Shown: positions 46,570-55,475 of the stretch, piece by piece
Layout: each line of letters opens with the position of its first letter
Position numbering within the stretch: the first letter of the stretch is position 1
Source of the DNA: Devosia sp. LC5
Lineage (GTDB): Bacteria > Pseudomonadota > Alphaproteobacteria > Rhizobiales > Devosiaceae
Assembly (NCBI RefSeq): GCF_000735585.1
Contig: NZ_JNNO01000023.1
Coordinates: 124,001-188,000 of the forward strand
Direction of reading: 5' to 3'
DNA length: 64,000 bases
Translations under genes and position numbers: made by a program
Notes under the pieces: generated by a model
What the model was told of the DNA's origin: nothing
Seen by the model: the letters and a program-made list of their open reading frames with translations, nothing else
Database searches by the model: none

Positions 46570-47442
46570 ATGCCGGTCCTTTGCCTCATCGCCAATCCCG
46601 CCGATTCCGAACTCGACCCGGCTTTGGCCGCTGCCGTCGTCAAACAGATCGGCGGCCAGCTCAATTGGCTCAATCACGCCATTGCCTGCGAGATCATCGA
46701 GCCGAAGTCAACCAATGCGCTGGCCCTTGCCCGTGAAGTCATCGGCACGCGCAAGGTCGACGCCGCTCTGGTGGACACCGAAGGCCGCCGCAAGCCGATC
46801 CTCGTCGCCGACATGGATTCCACCATGATCGAGCAGGAATGCATTGACGAGCTGGCCGCCGCCCTTGGCATCAAGCAGCAAGTCGCCGAGATCACCGACC
46901 GCGCCATGCGCGGCGAACTCGATTTCGCCCAGGCGCTCGATACCCGCGTCGCCCTGCTCAAGGGGCTGGAACGCAAGGTCATCGAGGAAGTGCGCCGCGA
47001 GCAGATCACCCTCGCTCCCGGCGGTCGCGCCCTGATCCAGACCATGAAGGCCTATGGCGCCTATACCTCGCTCGTCTCGGGCGGCTTCACCTTTTTCGCC
47101 GACTATTTCGCCAAGCGCATCGGCTTCGACGAGGCCATCGCCAACGTCCTGCTCTTTGACGGCGACGTCCTGACCGGCACGGTGCAAAAGCCCATCGTCG
47201 ATAAATCCACCAAGCGCGAGCGCCTCACCGCCCTCGCCGCCGAGCGCAACCTGCCGCTCAGCGCCACCATCGCCGTCGGCGACGGCGCCAATGATCTGGA
47301 CATGATCCGCGTCGCCGGCTTCGGCGTCGCCCTCCATGCCAAGCCCGCCGTAGCCGCCCAAGCCGGCATCCGCATCGACCACGGCGACCTCACCGCCCTG
47401 CTCTATCTGCAAGGCTATGCCGAAGAAGATATCGTGCGATGA
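46570..47442 (+). CDS. serB: Phosphoserine phosphatase
   Basis: A 290-residue HAD-family SerB. Asp81-Met-Asp83-Ser-Thr is motif I, SGG (170-172) motif II, GDGAND (237-242) motif III. An N-terminal extension of about 75 residues, in the place of the ACT-like domain of other SerB proteins, precedes the catalytic part. It makes serine from O-phosphoserine. No ribosome site precedes the ATG at 46570. The downstream acetyltransferase overlaps by ATGA. Confidence 0.93.
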   Translation: MPVLCLIANPADSELDPALAAAVVKQIGGQLNWLNHAIACEIIEPKSTNALALAREVIGTRKVDAALVDTEGRRKPILVADMDSTMIEQECIDELAAALGIKQQVAEITDRAMRGELDFAQALDTRVALLKGLERKVIEEVRREQITLAPGGRALIQTMKAYGAYTSLVSGGFTFFADYFAKRIGFDEAIANVLLFDGDVLTGTVQKPIVDKSTKRERLTALAAERNLPLSATIAVGDGANDLDMIRVAGFGVALHAKPAVAAQAGIRIDHGDLTALLYLQGYAEEDIVR

Positions 47443-47978
47443 AGCTGGAAACCGAACGGCTGCTGCTGCGCGAATGGCGCGATACCGACCGCGAGGCCTT
47501 CGCGGCAATCGTCGCCGATTCCCATGTCATGCGGTTCTATCAGGCCACCCGCAGCCGCGCGGAGGCCGATGCCTGGATCGACAAAATGATCGCCGGGCTC
47601 GCCAATGGCACCGCCCATTTCCTGGCGGTGGAGCGAAAGTCGGATGGCGCCATGCTCGGGCTGACCGGCACGGCCGACATCAATTTCCCCATTCCCACCG
47701 AACCCAAACTCGAAATCGGCTGGGTATTCGGCAAGGACTATTGGGGCCAGGGCTACGCGCCAGAAGCCGCTCGCGCCGCGCTCGAACACGCCTTCACCCA
47801 GTTGCACGCTTCCGAGGTCGCAGCCTTCACCGCCCGGGTGAACCTGCCCAGCCAGCGCGTGATGCAAAAACTCGGCCTCGTCCGCGACCCACGCGCCGAC
47901 TTCGAACACCCCCGGATCGCCGAGGGCCACCCCCTGCGCCCGCATGTGCTCTATCGGATTGCCAATCCCAAAACCTAG
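47439..47978 (+). CDS. GNAT family N-acetyltransferase (RimJ/RimL-like)
   Basis: A 179-residue acetyltransferase of the RimJ/RimL group: starts KLETERLLLREWRDTDREAF, has the acetyl-CoA loop in WGQGYAPEAARAAL (about 104-117) and the C-terminal NLPSQRVMQKLGLVRDP. It acetylates a protein N-terminus or small-molecule amine; substrate unknown. Coupled to serB by a four-base overlap and followed by a strong terminator. Confidence 0.88.
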   Translation: MKLETERLLLREWRDTDREAFAAIVADSHVMRFYQATRSRAEADAWIDKMIAGLANGTAHFLAVERKSDGAMLGLTGTADINFPIPTEPKLEIGWVFGKDYWGQGYAPEAARAALEHAFTQLHASEVAAFTARVNLPSQRVMQKLGLVRDPRADFEHPRIAEGHPLRPHVLYRIANPKT

Positions 47979-47997
47979 ACCACCCCCCCAAAACAAA

Positions 47998-48025
47998 ACC
48001 GGCGCCCTGAGGCGCCGGTTTATTC
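47998..48025 (+). terminator. Bidirectional terminator between the acetyltransferase and hflC
   Basis: ACCGGCGCC-CTGA-GGCGCCGGT, a perfect 9-bp stem with a 4-base loop. TTATTCTT follows on the plus strand and GGTTTTGTTTT on the minus strand, so it can end both convergent transcripts. Confidence 0.88.
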
Positions 48026-49159
48026 TTATGGACTTGCGGGCGGACTGGCCGGCGGCGTCGTTGTCTGGGTCGGGGTGGTATCGACCGGAGCCGGTTCCAC
48101 TTCCACAGCCGGCGGCGCTTCCGTGCCGACGGTGGGAGCCAGCTGCGAGCCGTCCTCCAGCGTCATGGTCGGCGCCACGCTATCCTCGATGCCCAACCCG
48201 TCCAGGGCCGGCTCATCGCTGGTCGCCGGCGTTTCTGGCACTGGCGCGATCGGCAGCGGCGGCGCCAGATTGGCATTGGCCGCCGGGATTTCCCCATTGG
48301 AGCCGAAATAGCGGAAGAATTCGCTATCGGGCGACAACACCATCGTGGTCCCGGTGCCGGTCAGCGCGGTACGGTAGGACTGCATCGAGCGGAAGAACTC
48401 AAAGAATTCCTCATCCTGACCATAGGCCGCCGCGAACAGACGGTTCCGCTCGGCATCGCCCGTACCACGGATGATTTCCGCATCGCGGGTCGCCGCTGCA
48501 ACGATTTCGACGGCCTGACGGTCCGCGATGGCGCGCAGGCTCTGTGCCTGCTCCTGGCCACGGGCCCGCAACAGGGCCGCTTCCGCCAGACGCTCGGCGC
48601 GCATGCGCTCGAAGGTGGTGGCAGACACGTCCTGATCCAGGTCCGTGCGCAGGATGCGAACGTCGACCACTTCAATGCCCAGCTCCGCCATATCCGGACG
48701 GATCAGGTCACGCGCTTCCCGCATCATCTGCGGGCGCTGTTCGGACAGGGCCGCATTGAATTCGCGCAGACCATAGACCTGGCGCAAAGCCGAGTCGAAA
48801 CGCGTCCCGATACGGTCATCGACCACCGAAAGCTGGCCCAGGGCGCGTTCACGGAACAGCCGCGGATCGGAGATGCGATAGGTCAGGAAGGCATCCACCT
48901 GGTAGAAGGCATTGCCCGAAACCTGCACCGTCATATTGGCAATGTCATAGCGCAACAGCCGGTTTTCGATGATCTGCACCGTATCCACGATATCGGTCGG
49001 GATCTTGAAGTAAAGCCCCGGTTCGGTGCGGATATCGGTGATCTGGCCAAAGCGCATGACGATGGCCTGTTCGCGCTCGTTCACGATGTAGAGCGAGGAG
49101 AACACGACATAAAGGGCGGCGAGAATGGCAACGCCAAGGATAATCAGACGATTGCTCAT
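48026..49159 (-). CDS. hflC: Protease modulator HflC with long Pro/Thr tail
   Basis: A 377-residue band-7/SPFH protein: N-terminal membrane anchor (about 5-25), then the SPFH core (VNEREQAIVMRFGQI onward), followed by a coiled coil rich in Arg/Ala/Glu (ATTFERMRAERLAEAAL region). HflC pairs with HflK in the periplasmic-facing cage that regulates FtsH. Residues from about 290 to the end are an unusual Pro/Thr/Ala-rich disordered tail, longer than in enteric HflC. It starts three bases after the hflK stop. Confidence 0.93.
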   Translation of the reverse strand: MSNRLIILGVAILAALYVVFSSLYIVNEREQAIVMRFGQITDIRTEPGLYFKIPTDIVDTVQIIENRLLRYDIANMTVQVSGNAFYQVDAFLTYRISDPRLFRERALGQLSVVDDRIGTRFDSALRQVYGLREFNAALSEQRPQMMREARDLIRPDMAELGIEVVDVRILRTDLDQDVSATTFERMRAERLAEAALLRARGQEQAQSLRAIADRQAVEIVAAATRDAEIIRGTGDAERNRLFAAAYGQDEEFFEFFRSMQSYRTALTGTGTTMVLSPDSEFFRYFGSNGEIPAANANLAPPLPIAPVPETPATSDEPALDGLGIEDSVAPTMTLEDGSQLAPTVGTEAPPAVEVEPAPVDTTPTQTTTPPASPPASP

Positions 49160-49162
49160 GGC

Positions 49163-50290
49163 TTAGTTCCCCGTCCCGGTTGTCGGTGGCGTGGTCGTTC
49201 TGGCGCCTGGGCGCAGTTCAGGCAATGGCAGATAAGGCACGACACCCTGCCCATTGGCCCCGCTCTCGATCAGCACCTTTTCGGAGCCGCTATAGACCTC
49301 TTCCATGGTCTCGAGGAACAGGCGCTTGCGCGTCACTTCGGGCGCATTGACATATTCGGCATAGATCGCGTTGAAGCGCTGCGCCTCACCGGTTGCTTCC
49401 TGCACCACGCGGTTGCTGTACGCAGCCGCATCTTCGCGCAGGGCCGCAGCCCGGCCACGCGCATCACCCAACAGGGTGTTGGCGTAGGAGCGAGCTTCTT
49501 CCTGCAGGCGCGTTTCGTCCTGGCGGGCACGCTGCACTTCGTTGAAGGCGTCGATGACTTCGGCCGGCGGACCGGCATTTTCGATCAGCACCTGCCCGAT
49601 ACGCACGCCCAACTGATAGCTGTCGAGGATCGACTGGGTGATCTGCTGGACTTCGAGCTCAATGCCGCGGCGGTCATCGCTATAGATGTCCTGGGCCGGA
49701 CGGCGCCCTGCCACTTCGCGCATCGCGCTTTCCGCGGCATTGCGGACCATTTCTTCAGGGTCACGCACATTGAACAGGTAAGCCACCGGATCGCTCACCG
49801 ACCACAGCGCCGAAAACTGCACATTGACAATATTCTGGTCACCAGACAGCATCAGCCCGCTGCCGCCATTGGAATTGGCGCGCGAACCCGAAGCCGTTGC
49901 CGCCCCGATCGTGGTCTGGTTCTCGGTGACCGTGACACGCTCGACGGTTTCGATCGGCCAAAGATGGAAATGCAGGCCCGGCATGGACAATTCGGGCTTG
50001 GGCTTACCGAAGCGCAGCTCGACGCCCACTTCCTGCGGATCGACCGTATAGATCGAATTCAGCCCCCAAAACGCGATGACGGCAAGCACGCCGCCAATCA
50101 GCGCCCAGCGTCCGCCGGGTACACCGCCCTTGAACTGGTCACGGCCGCGATTGAGAATATCTTCGAGGTTGGGCGTATTGCCACCCCCTGGCCGGCGTGG
50201 ACCACCACTGCCGCCGCCACCGGGCGCTTGCCCCCAGGGGCCGCCATTATTATTGCGGCCACCCCCGCCTCCGTTACTCTCCCACGGCAT
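49163..50290 (-). CDS. hflK: FtsH protease activity modulator HflK
   Basis: A 375-residue HflK: Gly/Asn-rich cytoplasmic N-terminus (about 5-40), a membrane helix at about 62-80, then the SPFH domain beginning YTVDPQEVGVELRFG and a long coiled coil. With HflC it forms the ring complex around FtsH. AAAGGA precedes the ATG at 50288-50290; a longer in-frame start overlaps the folA side and is unlikely. Confidence 0.94.
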   Translation of the reverse strand: MPWESNGGGGGRNNNGGPWGQAPGGGGSGGPRRPGGGNTPNLEDILNRGRDQFKGGVPGGRWALIGGVLAVIAFWGLNSIYTVDPQEVGVELRFGKPKPELSMPGLHFHLWPIETVERVTVTENQTTIGAATASGSRANSNGGSGLMLSGDQNIVNVQFSALWSVSDPVAYLFNVRDPEEMVRNAAESAMREVAGRRPAQDIYSDDRRGIELEVQQITQSILDSYQLGVRIGQVLIENAGPPAEVIDAFNEVQRARQDETRLQEEARSYANTLLGDARGRAAALREDAAAYSNRVVQEATGEAQRFNAIYAEYVNAPEVTRKRLFLETMEEVYSGSEKVLIESGANGQGVVPYLPLPELRPGARTTTPPTTGTGN

Positions 50291-50352
50291 CGCAATCCTT
50301 TCAGGATATGTTTGTTTCGTCGTGGACATATATAGGCAAGCGCGTCACCCGA

Positions 50353-50877
50353 TCAATGCGCGGTTCCGTTATGTCGCTCATACACTTTGACGCGGTAGCC
50401 GGCCTGGTCCTTCTCCATCGGGGTCACCTCCGGCTCGTCCACAATCGCCCATTCTGCGGGGTTTATTGCGGGAAACCGGATGTCGCCCTCTGGCGAAAGT
50501 GCGATATGGCTGATGTAAAGACGGTCGGCCACGCCCATAAGCTGGGCATAAATATCGCCGCCACCGATGATCATGATCTCGTCAACACCGTCTTTTTCCG
50601 CAATTTCCCGTGCTTTTTGCAGCGCCGCATCCACGCTGGAAACCACCACCACCCCCTCGGGCTGATAGCCCTCCTGCCTTGTGACCACGATATTGGTGCG
50701 GCCGGGCAAAGGTTTTCCAACCGTCTCATATTGCTTGCGCCCCATGATCATGGGCTTGCCCATGGTCATGCGCTTGAAAAAGGCGAAGTCGGATGGGATG
50801 CGCCAGGGAATGGTCTGTTCGCTGCCGATCACGCCATTTTCGGCGACGCCGGCGATCATGGCAATTCTGATGCTCAT
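50353..50877 (-). CDS. folA: Dihydrofolate reductase
   Basis: A 174-residue DHFR. Asp30 in TIPWRIPSD is the proton-donating active-site residue, and the NADPH-binding MGRKQYETVGKPLPGRTNIVVTR and GGGDIYAQLM blocks are typical. It makes tetrahydrofolate, replacing what thyA (two genes upstream in the same run) oxidises. The ATG at 50875-50877 overlaps the acetyltransferase stop by four bases. Confidence 0.95.
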   Translation of the reverse strand: MSIRIAMIAGVAENGVIGSEQTIPWRIPSDFAFFKRMTMGKPMIMGRKQYETVGKPLPGRTNIVVTRQEGYQPEGVVVVSSVDAALQKAREIAEKDGVDEIMIIGGGDIYAQLMGVADRLYISHIALSPEGDIRFPAINPAEWAIVDEPEVTPMEKDQAGYRVKVYERHNGTAH

Positions 50878-51353
50878 AGCGCCCCCAGCCGGGCCAGCGC
50901 GTCGCCATCGACCCGCACCTTGGTCCATTCGTCCTGCATCACCCCACCCTGCGATTTATAGAAGTCGATGCTCGGCTCGTTCCAGTCGAGCACCCACCAT
51001 TCAAAGCGTCCCAGCCCCTCGGCCACGCAACGCTGCGCCAGATTGATCAGTAAGGCCTTGCCGATCCCCTTGCCGCGCAAGGACGGGTCAACAAACAAAT
51101 CCTCGAGCCAGATGCCGTGCCGTCCCTGGAAAGTGGAATAGGTATAGAACCAGAGCGCGAACCCCACCGGCTCGCCCTGCCATTCGGCAATCTCGCAGAA
51201 CACTTTGGGATCCGCGCCGAACAGGTCGCGCACTATATCGGCCTCATTGGCCTGCACTTCGTGTTTGAGCTTTTCATAGGCTGCCAGCGCCCGCACGAAA
51301 CCGACAATGGTCGCGGCATCAGCCGCAAGAGCCGGGCGAATGACCAGGCTCAC
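50874..51353 (-). CDS. GNAT family N-acetyltransferase (SAT1-like)
   Basis: A 159-residue acetyltransferase resembling the spermidine/thialysine (SAT1/SSAT2) group: IRPALAADAATI..FVRALAAYEK at the start, FYTYSTFQGRHGIWLEDLFV, and the acetyl-CoA loop RGKGIGKALL (about 98-107), then DWNEPSIDFYKSQGG. It probably acetylates a polyamine or amino acid. Coupled to folA by ATGA and starting two bases after the DUF4424 stop in the same operon. Confidence 0.85.
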   Translation of the reverse strand: MSLVIRPALAADAATIVGFVRALAAYEKLKHEVQANEADIVRDLFGADPKVFCEIAEWQGEPVGFALWFYTYSTFQGRHGIWLEDLFVDPSLRGKGIGKALLINLAQRCVAEGLGRFEWWVLDWNEPSIDFYKSQGGVMQDEWTKVRVDGDALARLGAL

Positions 51354-51355
51354 GT

Positions 51356-52369
51356 TCAGTAATCCTCGTGCCGCTCAAGAATGAGAATCTCCAGTTCCTT
51401 CTCCGGGTAGAAATCGGTCGCCACCATTTCAAACGTCGTCGGCCCGGTCTTCTTGATACCCTCGCCACAGAATGACACCAGATTGGCTTCGTCGCCCTTG
51501 TCCACCACCAGCCGGAACTTGGGGATGTAGCCACCGCCCCAATTGCCGCCCGTGGTCAGGATGTAGGAAATCCAGCTTTCGTAGAACGGCGCCGCCCAGG
51601 GCTCATCCCCGCTCTTGACCGTCTTGCGCACGGCATTGAGGAAGGCCTCGTCCGTGCAATAGCGCTCCCGGTATTCCGCCGCCGGGTCGAACCCCTCATA
51701 GGGCTCGCTCAGGAAGCTGACGCCGGTCGTGCCGCCCACGCTGGGCTTATAGCGATGCTCGACCTTGACGGTTTCCCCGGCCGGGAAATTGGCCTCCCAG
51801 GTATAGGTCGCCCGATAGGTCCACATTGGATAATAGTTGGTCTCGGCGCCGTCGCTCTCGTCATACATATCGGGCACGAACATGCCCAAATGCAGCATTT
51901 CCGCCTTGGTCGCATCATCCAGCGCATCGGTTGCTTCATTGGTCGATTGCGCAAACGACACCAGCGAAATGCCCTTTTCGCGCAGATAGTCCGAGCGATC
52001 GACCCCCGCCGCGATGGCATATTCATGCAGCTCGGCCTTGACCGGCTGACCATTGAACGTGGTCTGGAAGTGGAAGAGATTGTCGTTCGGCCCATCGGGG
52101 AACGCGGTCGGCGACCACCAATCCGGCTCGATATCGGGCATGGGGAAGGCCACCAGCACATTCTGGTCTGTGTCGGTATTGTTCTGGAATTCATAGACGA
52201 CGCGGATTTCGTCGCGCGAGATGAACAGCTCTTCGCTCAGCATCTTGATGTCGTCATTGATGACGAATTCCAGCCCGCCGGTAACCAATTGCGCCGCCGT
52301 ATCATTCGCCTGCGTCGGCACCGCCACGGAGGCGGCGAGCACACAAACCAATCGCGAAAACACCCTCAT
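51356..52369 (-). CDS. Exported DUF4424-family protein
   Basis: A 337-residue protein with a signal peptide (about 1-22, ending PTQA) and a mature domain matching DUF4424-like proteins: ELFISRDEIRVVYEFQNNTD near the start, a TYTWEANFPAGETVKVEHRYKPS block, and LRVVD/VSFCGEGIKKTG near the end. The order of beta-rich blocks suggests a surface-exposed immunoglobulin-like fold. Function unknown. GGAG lies nine bases before the ATG at 52367-52369. It runs into the downstream acetyltransferase with a two-base gap. Confidence 0.82.
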   Translation of the reverse strand: MRVFSRLVCVLAASVAVPTQANDTAAQLVTGGLEFVINDDIKMLSEELFISRDEIRVVYEFQNNTDTDQNVLVAFPMPDIEPDWWSPTAFPDGPNDNLFHFQTTFNGQPVKAELHEYAIAAGVDRSDYLREKGISLVSFAQSTNEATDALDDATKAEMLHLGMFVPDMYDESDGAETNYYPMWTYRATYTWEANFPAGETVKVEHRYKPSVGGTTGVSFLSEPYEGFDPAAEYRERYCTDEAFLNAVRKTVKSGDEPWAAPFYESWISYILTTGGNWGGGYIPKFRLVVDKGDEANLVSFCGEGIKKTGPTTFEMVATDFYPEKELEILILERHEDY

Positions 52370-52470
52370 GTTCCAACACTCCAAAAACGCATATGGCGTA
52401 AAGGGTTAGCCCCTTGTCCAGATTCTTTGCCACCAGATGAAATGGCGGCGCGACGTACGCCTGGCGTAAA

Positions 52471-52785
52471 TCAGCCAGGCAAATGGCTGAACCATTTGCG
52501 TTCCAGCGCCGCATCGAGATCGATGCCATTCTGTCGCGCAAACAGCAGCAGCATAGCTAGGACGTCTGCCGCCTCGTCTTCCTTGGCCTGCTGCACGATA
52601 CTTTGCGTAGCGCCCTTGAGCCGCCCGCGCCCGCTGGCCTTCAGATGCTCGGCCGTGAGTTCGCCCAGCTCCTCCTGCAGCTTGAGGATGTACCAGTCGT
52701 CATCCCGGGCAATATCGTTGCGCTCCGCGTAAATATCGGAAACGCGCGCCACCAGTTCGCTGATTTCGCTCAGGCTCCGGCTCAT
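52471..52785 (-). CDS. MazG-like nucleotide pyrophosphohydrolase
   Basis: A 104-residue all-alpha NTP pyrophosphohydrolase of the MazG/HisE superfamily. The two metal-binding motifs are [13 protein letters not shown] (about 36-48) and [14 protein letters not shown] (about 69-82). It hydrolyses (deoxy)nucleotides, a housecleaning job. Its ATG overlaps the thyA stop by four bases, so it follows thyA in one transcript, which suits a role in the dNTP pool. Confidence 0.85.
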   Translation of the reverse strand: MSRSLSEISELVARVSDIYAERNDIARDDDWYILKLQEELGELTAEHLKASGRGRLKGATQSIVQQAKEDEAADVLAMLLLFARQNGIDLDAALERKWFSHLPG

Positions 52786-53576
52786 ACCGCTATGGGCGCT
52801 TTGATATTGGGATGCGGATCGTAGCCCTCGAATGTGAAATCCTCGAACACGAAGTCCTCCAGCCGTTTCACATCCGGGTTGATCTTGAGCACCGGCAACG
52901 GTCGTGGCTCGCGGCTTAGCTGCTCCCTGGCCTGCTCGAAATGGTTGGAATAAAGGTGCACATCGCCAAAGCTATGGACGAATTCCCCCACTTCGAGCCC
53001 CGTCACCTGCGCCATCATATGGGTGAACAGCGCATAGGACGCGATGTTGAACGGCACGCCCAGGAACGTATCGGCCGAACGCTGATAGAGCTGGCAGCTT
53101 AGCTTCCCATTGGCGACATAGAACTGGAACAGGCAGTGGCATGGCGGCAGCGCCATCTCATCCACCTCGGCCGGATTCCAGGCCGAAACGATGTGCCGCC
53201 GCGAATCCGGCTTGGTCTTGATCGAATGCACCACATTGGCGATCTGGTCGATTTTGCGCCCATCCGGTGCCGGCCAACTGCGCCATTGCGAACCATAGAC
53301 CGGTCCGAGATCGCCGTTTTCATCGGCCCACTCATCCCAGATCTTGACCCCGCGCTCCTGCAACCAGCGCACATTGGTCTCGCCGCGAAGGAACCAGAGC
53401 AGCTCATAAATGATCGATTTGCGGTGCAACTGCTTGGTGGTCAGCAGGGGAAAGCCCTGCGCCAGATCGAACCGCATCTGATAGCCGAACAGGCTGCGCG
53501 TACCGGTACCGGTCCGGTCGGACTTGTCCGTACCATGTTCAAGAATATCGGAGAGAAGTTTTAGATAGGGCTGCAT
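52782..53576 (-). CDS. thyA: Thymidylate synthase
   Basis: A 264-residue ThyA, exactly the usual length. The nucleophile Cys146 is in [11 protein letters not shown], with RTGTGT phosphate contacts near residue 21 and the [20 protein letters not shown] folate/dUMP block. It methylates dUMP with methylene-tetrahydrofolate. It heads a co-directional run (thyA, MazG-like, DUF4424, GNAT, folA, hflK, hflC). The 230 bases to the divergent RidA gene show no gene. Confidence 0.97.
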   Translation of the reverse strand: MQPYLKLLSDILEHGTDKSDRTGTGTRSLFGYQMRFDLAQGFPLLTTKQLHRKSIIYELLWFLRGETNVRWLQERGVKIWDEWADENGDLGPVYGSQWRSWPAPDGRKIDQIANVVHSIKTKPDSRRHIVSAWNPAEVDEMALPPCHCLFQFYVANGKLSCQLYQRSADTFLGVPFNIASYALFTHMMAQVTGLEVGEFVHSFGDVHLYSNHFEQAREQLSREPRPLPVLKINPDVKRLEDFVFEDFTFEGYDPHPNIKAPIAV

Positions 53577-53806
53577 GCCGGCACTCTAGACGATTCTCTT
53601 GGCGAACGGGCTCATCGTGATGCTGTGTCCACATCCCGACCGGTCAACGCGGTTCTCCATCATCGCCCGGCGGGGAACTGGATCGCCAACGGCCGGTTGT
53701 AGCAATACCGCGTCGCAAAGCTGGTAATAGAATACCGCATCAAGCACTGACACAGGCTGTCAGGACCCGGTGCTATTCGTTGGCCGCACCGCAAGGAGAA
53801 ATTACA

Positions 53807-54205
53807 ATGGCCGTCCAACATATCAATCCCCAGGGCATGTATAAGAGCCCGGTTTTCTCGCAAGGCATCATCCTGCCGGCGGGCGCCCGTATCCTGTTGA
53901 TCGGCGGCCAGAACGGCGTCGATGCCAATGGCCAGATCGTCGGCAAGGGCGATGTCGGCAAGCAGACCGCGCAGGCGCTGGCCAACCTGCAAAAGGTGCT
54001 GGACGCCGCCGGCGCCAAACTTGAGGACCTGGTCAAGGTCACCATCATCATGCAGCAGAACATCGACCTCAACGCCGCCTTCGGCGAATGGATGAAAGTG
54101 TGGGGCCAAAGAACCAACCCGCCCACCGTCACCGGCTTCCGCGTCGCCGCCCTCGCCAATCCCGATGTCCTGATCGAGATCGAGGCTCAGGCGGTGCTGA
54201 AATGA
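53807..54205 (+). CDS. RidA family reactive-intermediate deaminase
   Basis: A 132-residue YjgF/YER057c/UK114 protein. Expected marks are present: GQNGVDANGQIVGKGDVGKQTAQALANLQKVL in pieces (33-64), the Arg of GFRVAAL (about 112) and the Glu of VLIEIEAQAV near the C-terminus, which hold the enamine/imine substrate in RidA. It hydrolyses reactive imines made by PLP enzymes. AAGGAG lies nine bases before the ATG. Coupled by ATGA to the next gene. Confidence 0.88.
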   Translation: MAVQHINPQGMYKSPVFSQGIILPAGARILLIGGQNGVDANGQIVGKGDVGKQTAQALANLQKVLDAAGAKLEDLVKVTIIMQQNIDLNAAFGEWMKVWGQRTNPPTVTGFRVAALANPDVLIEIEAQAVLK

Positions 54206-54441
54206 GCCCGGTCCTGCGTCCCCTGCGTCCGCGCGAGACCATGCCCGGCTTCGTCAGCGCCGCGCTCGACGAACGCGGCCTGCGCGAAAAATACGACGCG
54301 CGCCCACCCTATCAGCGCAATGATTACCTGCTCTGGATCAACAAGGTCAAAACCGAGCAAACCAGGCAGAAGCATCTGGCGCAGATGCTCGACGAACTGG
54401 AATCCGGCGGCGTTTATATGGGGATGCAGTGGAACGGGTGA
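54202..54441 (+). CDS. YdeI/OmpD-associated-like small protein
   Basis: A 79-residue protein with the LRPRETMPGFVSAALDERGL start and the YLLWINKVKTEQTRQKHLAQMLDEL helix (in parts) that mark bacteriocin-protection YdeI/OmpD-associated family proteins, here the C-terminal helical part alone. Function not established. The ATG at 54202 overlaps the RidA stop by four bases. Confidence 0.75.
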   Translation: MSPVLRPLRPRETMPGFVSAALDERGLREKYDARPPYQRNDYLLWINKVKTEQTRQKHLAQMLDELESGGVYMGMQWNG

Positions 54442-54506
54442 AGTGTTAGCCGGTACGCGCCTCGATGCTAACAGTCCGCTAACCAATTCGCCCTGTCGGT
54501 GAACGA

Positions 54507-54535
54507 TTGCATCACCGGTCGGGTGCGCCTATATA
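54507..54535 (+). promoter_or_regulatory. Promoter of the tmRNA gene
   Basis: TTGCAT (54507-54512), an exact 17-base spacer and TATATA (54530-54535) precede the predicted 5' end of the tmRNA precursor by about six bases. Confidence 0.7.
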
Positions 54536-54540
54536 GGAAT

Positions 54541-54870
54541 TGCCCGCAAGGGCTATGGCAATAAACTGTCATCGTAATAAACCTTTCGGACCCGGGGGCA
54601 GTACCCGGCGCCTCCACCATCTAGCCCGCCAAAGGGCCAGCCAATGGGGGCGAAACAGGATCGACGAGGGCGTAAAGGGTGTGCTTTTGCTCGGTGAGGT
54701 ACCACCGTTATCGGTCCAAAACTTATAGTTGCAAATGACAACCATAAGGCTCCAGTCGCTCTCGCTGCGTAAGCAGTGCTAGCATTGGGAAATTAAGTCC
54801 TCCGCTCCTAGCCGGGCGACAGGCGGGGTCCGCAGGCACCTGGCAACAGAAGCCTGCATTAACATTGTCC
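54541..54870 (+). ncRNA. ssrA: Circularly permuted two-piece tmRNA
   Basis: The tRNA-like 3' (acceptor) piece comes first: a T-arm with GGCAGTA loop and an acceptor strand ending CGCCTCC-ACCA at 54619. After a 26-base spacer the coding piece begins GGGGGCGAAACAGGATCGAC at 54646; GGGGGCG pairs with CGCCTCC. The tag reads GCA...TAA at 54731-54772, giving ANDNHKAPVALAA, a typical alphaproteobacterial tag ending in ALAA. This order is the permuted gene of alphaproteobacteria, in which the precursor is cut into two RNAs. It rescues stalled ribosomes and tags the nascent protein. The 3' end is approximate. Confidence 0.93.
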
Positions 54871-54971
54871 CAATCGCCCAAGCGTGACGCCTTTATCCTT
54901 GAATTCTCATGGAACGTGAGGCTGATATGGGCCATTCGGGATTCGCTCCCCAAGGCGCAAGAAGGGTAATT

Positions 54972-55463
54972 ATGGCCGAAGATCACATGCGATACGACAT
55001 TCTCGCCCAGGAAGCCCTGCGCGGCGTCGTGCGCAAGGTTCTGGCCGAAGTTGCCAAAACCGGCCTGCCCGGTGACCATCACTTCTTCATTTCCTTCGTA
55101 ACCCGCGCCCCCGGCGTGCGCCTGAGCGAAAAATTGCTCGGCCAGTACGACAAGGAAATGACAATCGTCATCCAGAACCAGTATTGGGACCTCAAGGTCA
55201 ACGAAACCGGCTTCGAGGTTGGCCTGTCCTTCGACGGCATCCCCGAAACGCTGGTGATCCCGTTCTCCGCAGTCAAAGGGTTCTTCGACCCCTCCGTGCA
55301 GTTCGGCCTGCAATTCGACCCGGCAACGGCCGCGCGGGATGACGGGCAGGAAGACAATGCCGACGACGCCCTTGAACACGCGGCCGATCCGGCTACCCCC
55401 GCCGACGACGAGAAGCCCGGCGAAAAGGTCGTGAGCCTCGACGCCTTCCGCAAAAAGCCGTAA
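54972..55463 (+). CDS. sspB: SspB-like ClpXP adaptor protein (alpha type)
   Basis: A 163-residue SspB homologue: MRYDILAQEALRGVVRKVL start, GDHHFFISFVTRAPGVRLSEKL and KEMTIVIQNQYWDLKVNETGFEVGLSF are the family blocks forming the peptide-binding core, and the C-terminus ends in a KVVSLDAFRKKP-type ClpX-binding tail after an acidic linker. SspB carries ssrA-tagged proteins to ClpXP. I chose ATG 54972 (AAGGGTAATT upstream); longer starts overlap the tmRNA-proximal region. It follows the tmRNA gene by about 100 bases. Confidence 0.9.
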   Translation: MAEDHMRYDILAQEALRGVVRKVLAEVAKTGLPGDHHFFISFVTRAPGVRLSEKLLGQYDKEMTIVIQNQYWDLKVNETGFEVGLSFDGIPETLVIPFSAVKGFFDPSVQFGLQFDPATAARDDGQEDNADDALEHAADPATPADDEKPGEKVVSLDAFRKKP

Positions 55464-55475
55464 CGCCAGCCGGGC

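Noticed and set aside
52785..53576. thyA/MazG-like overlap as a toxin-antitoxin pair
   Set aside because: MazG-like here is a pyrophosphohydrolase and thyA is a complete thymidylate synthase; the pair is a housekeeping operon.
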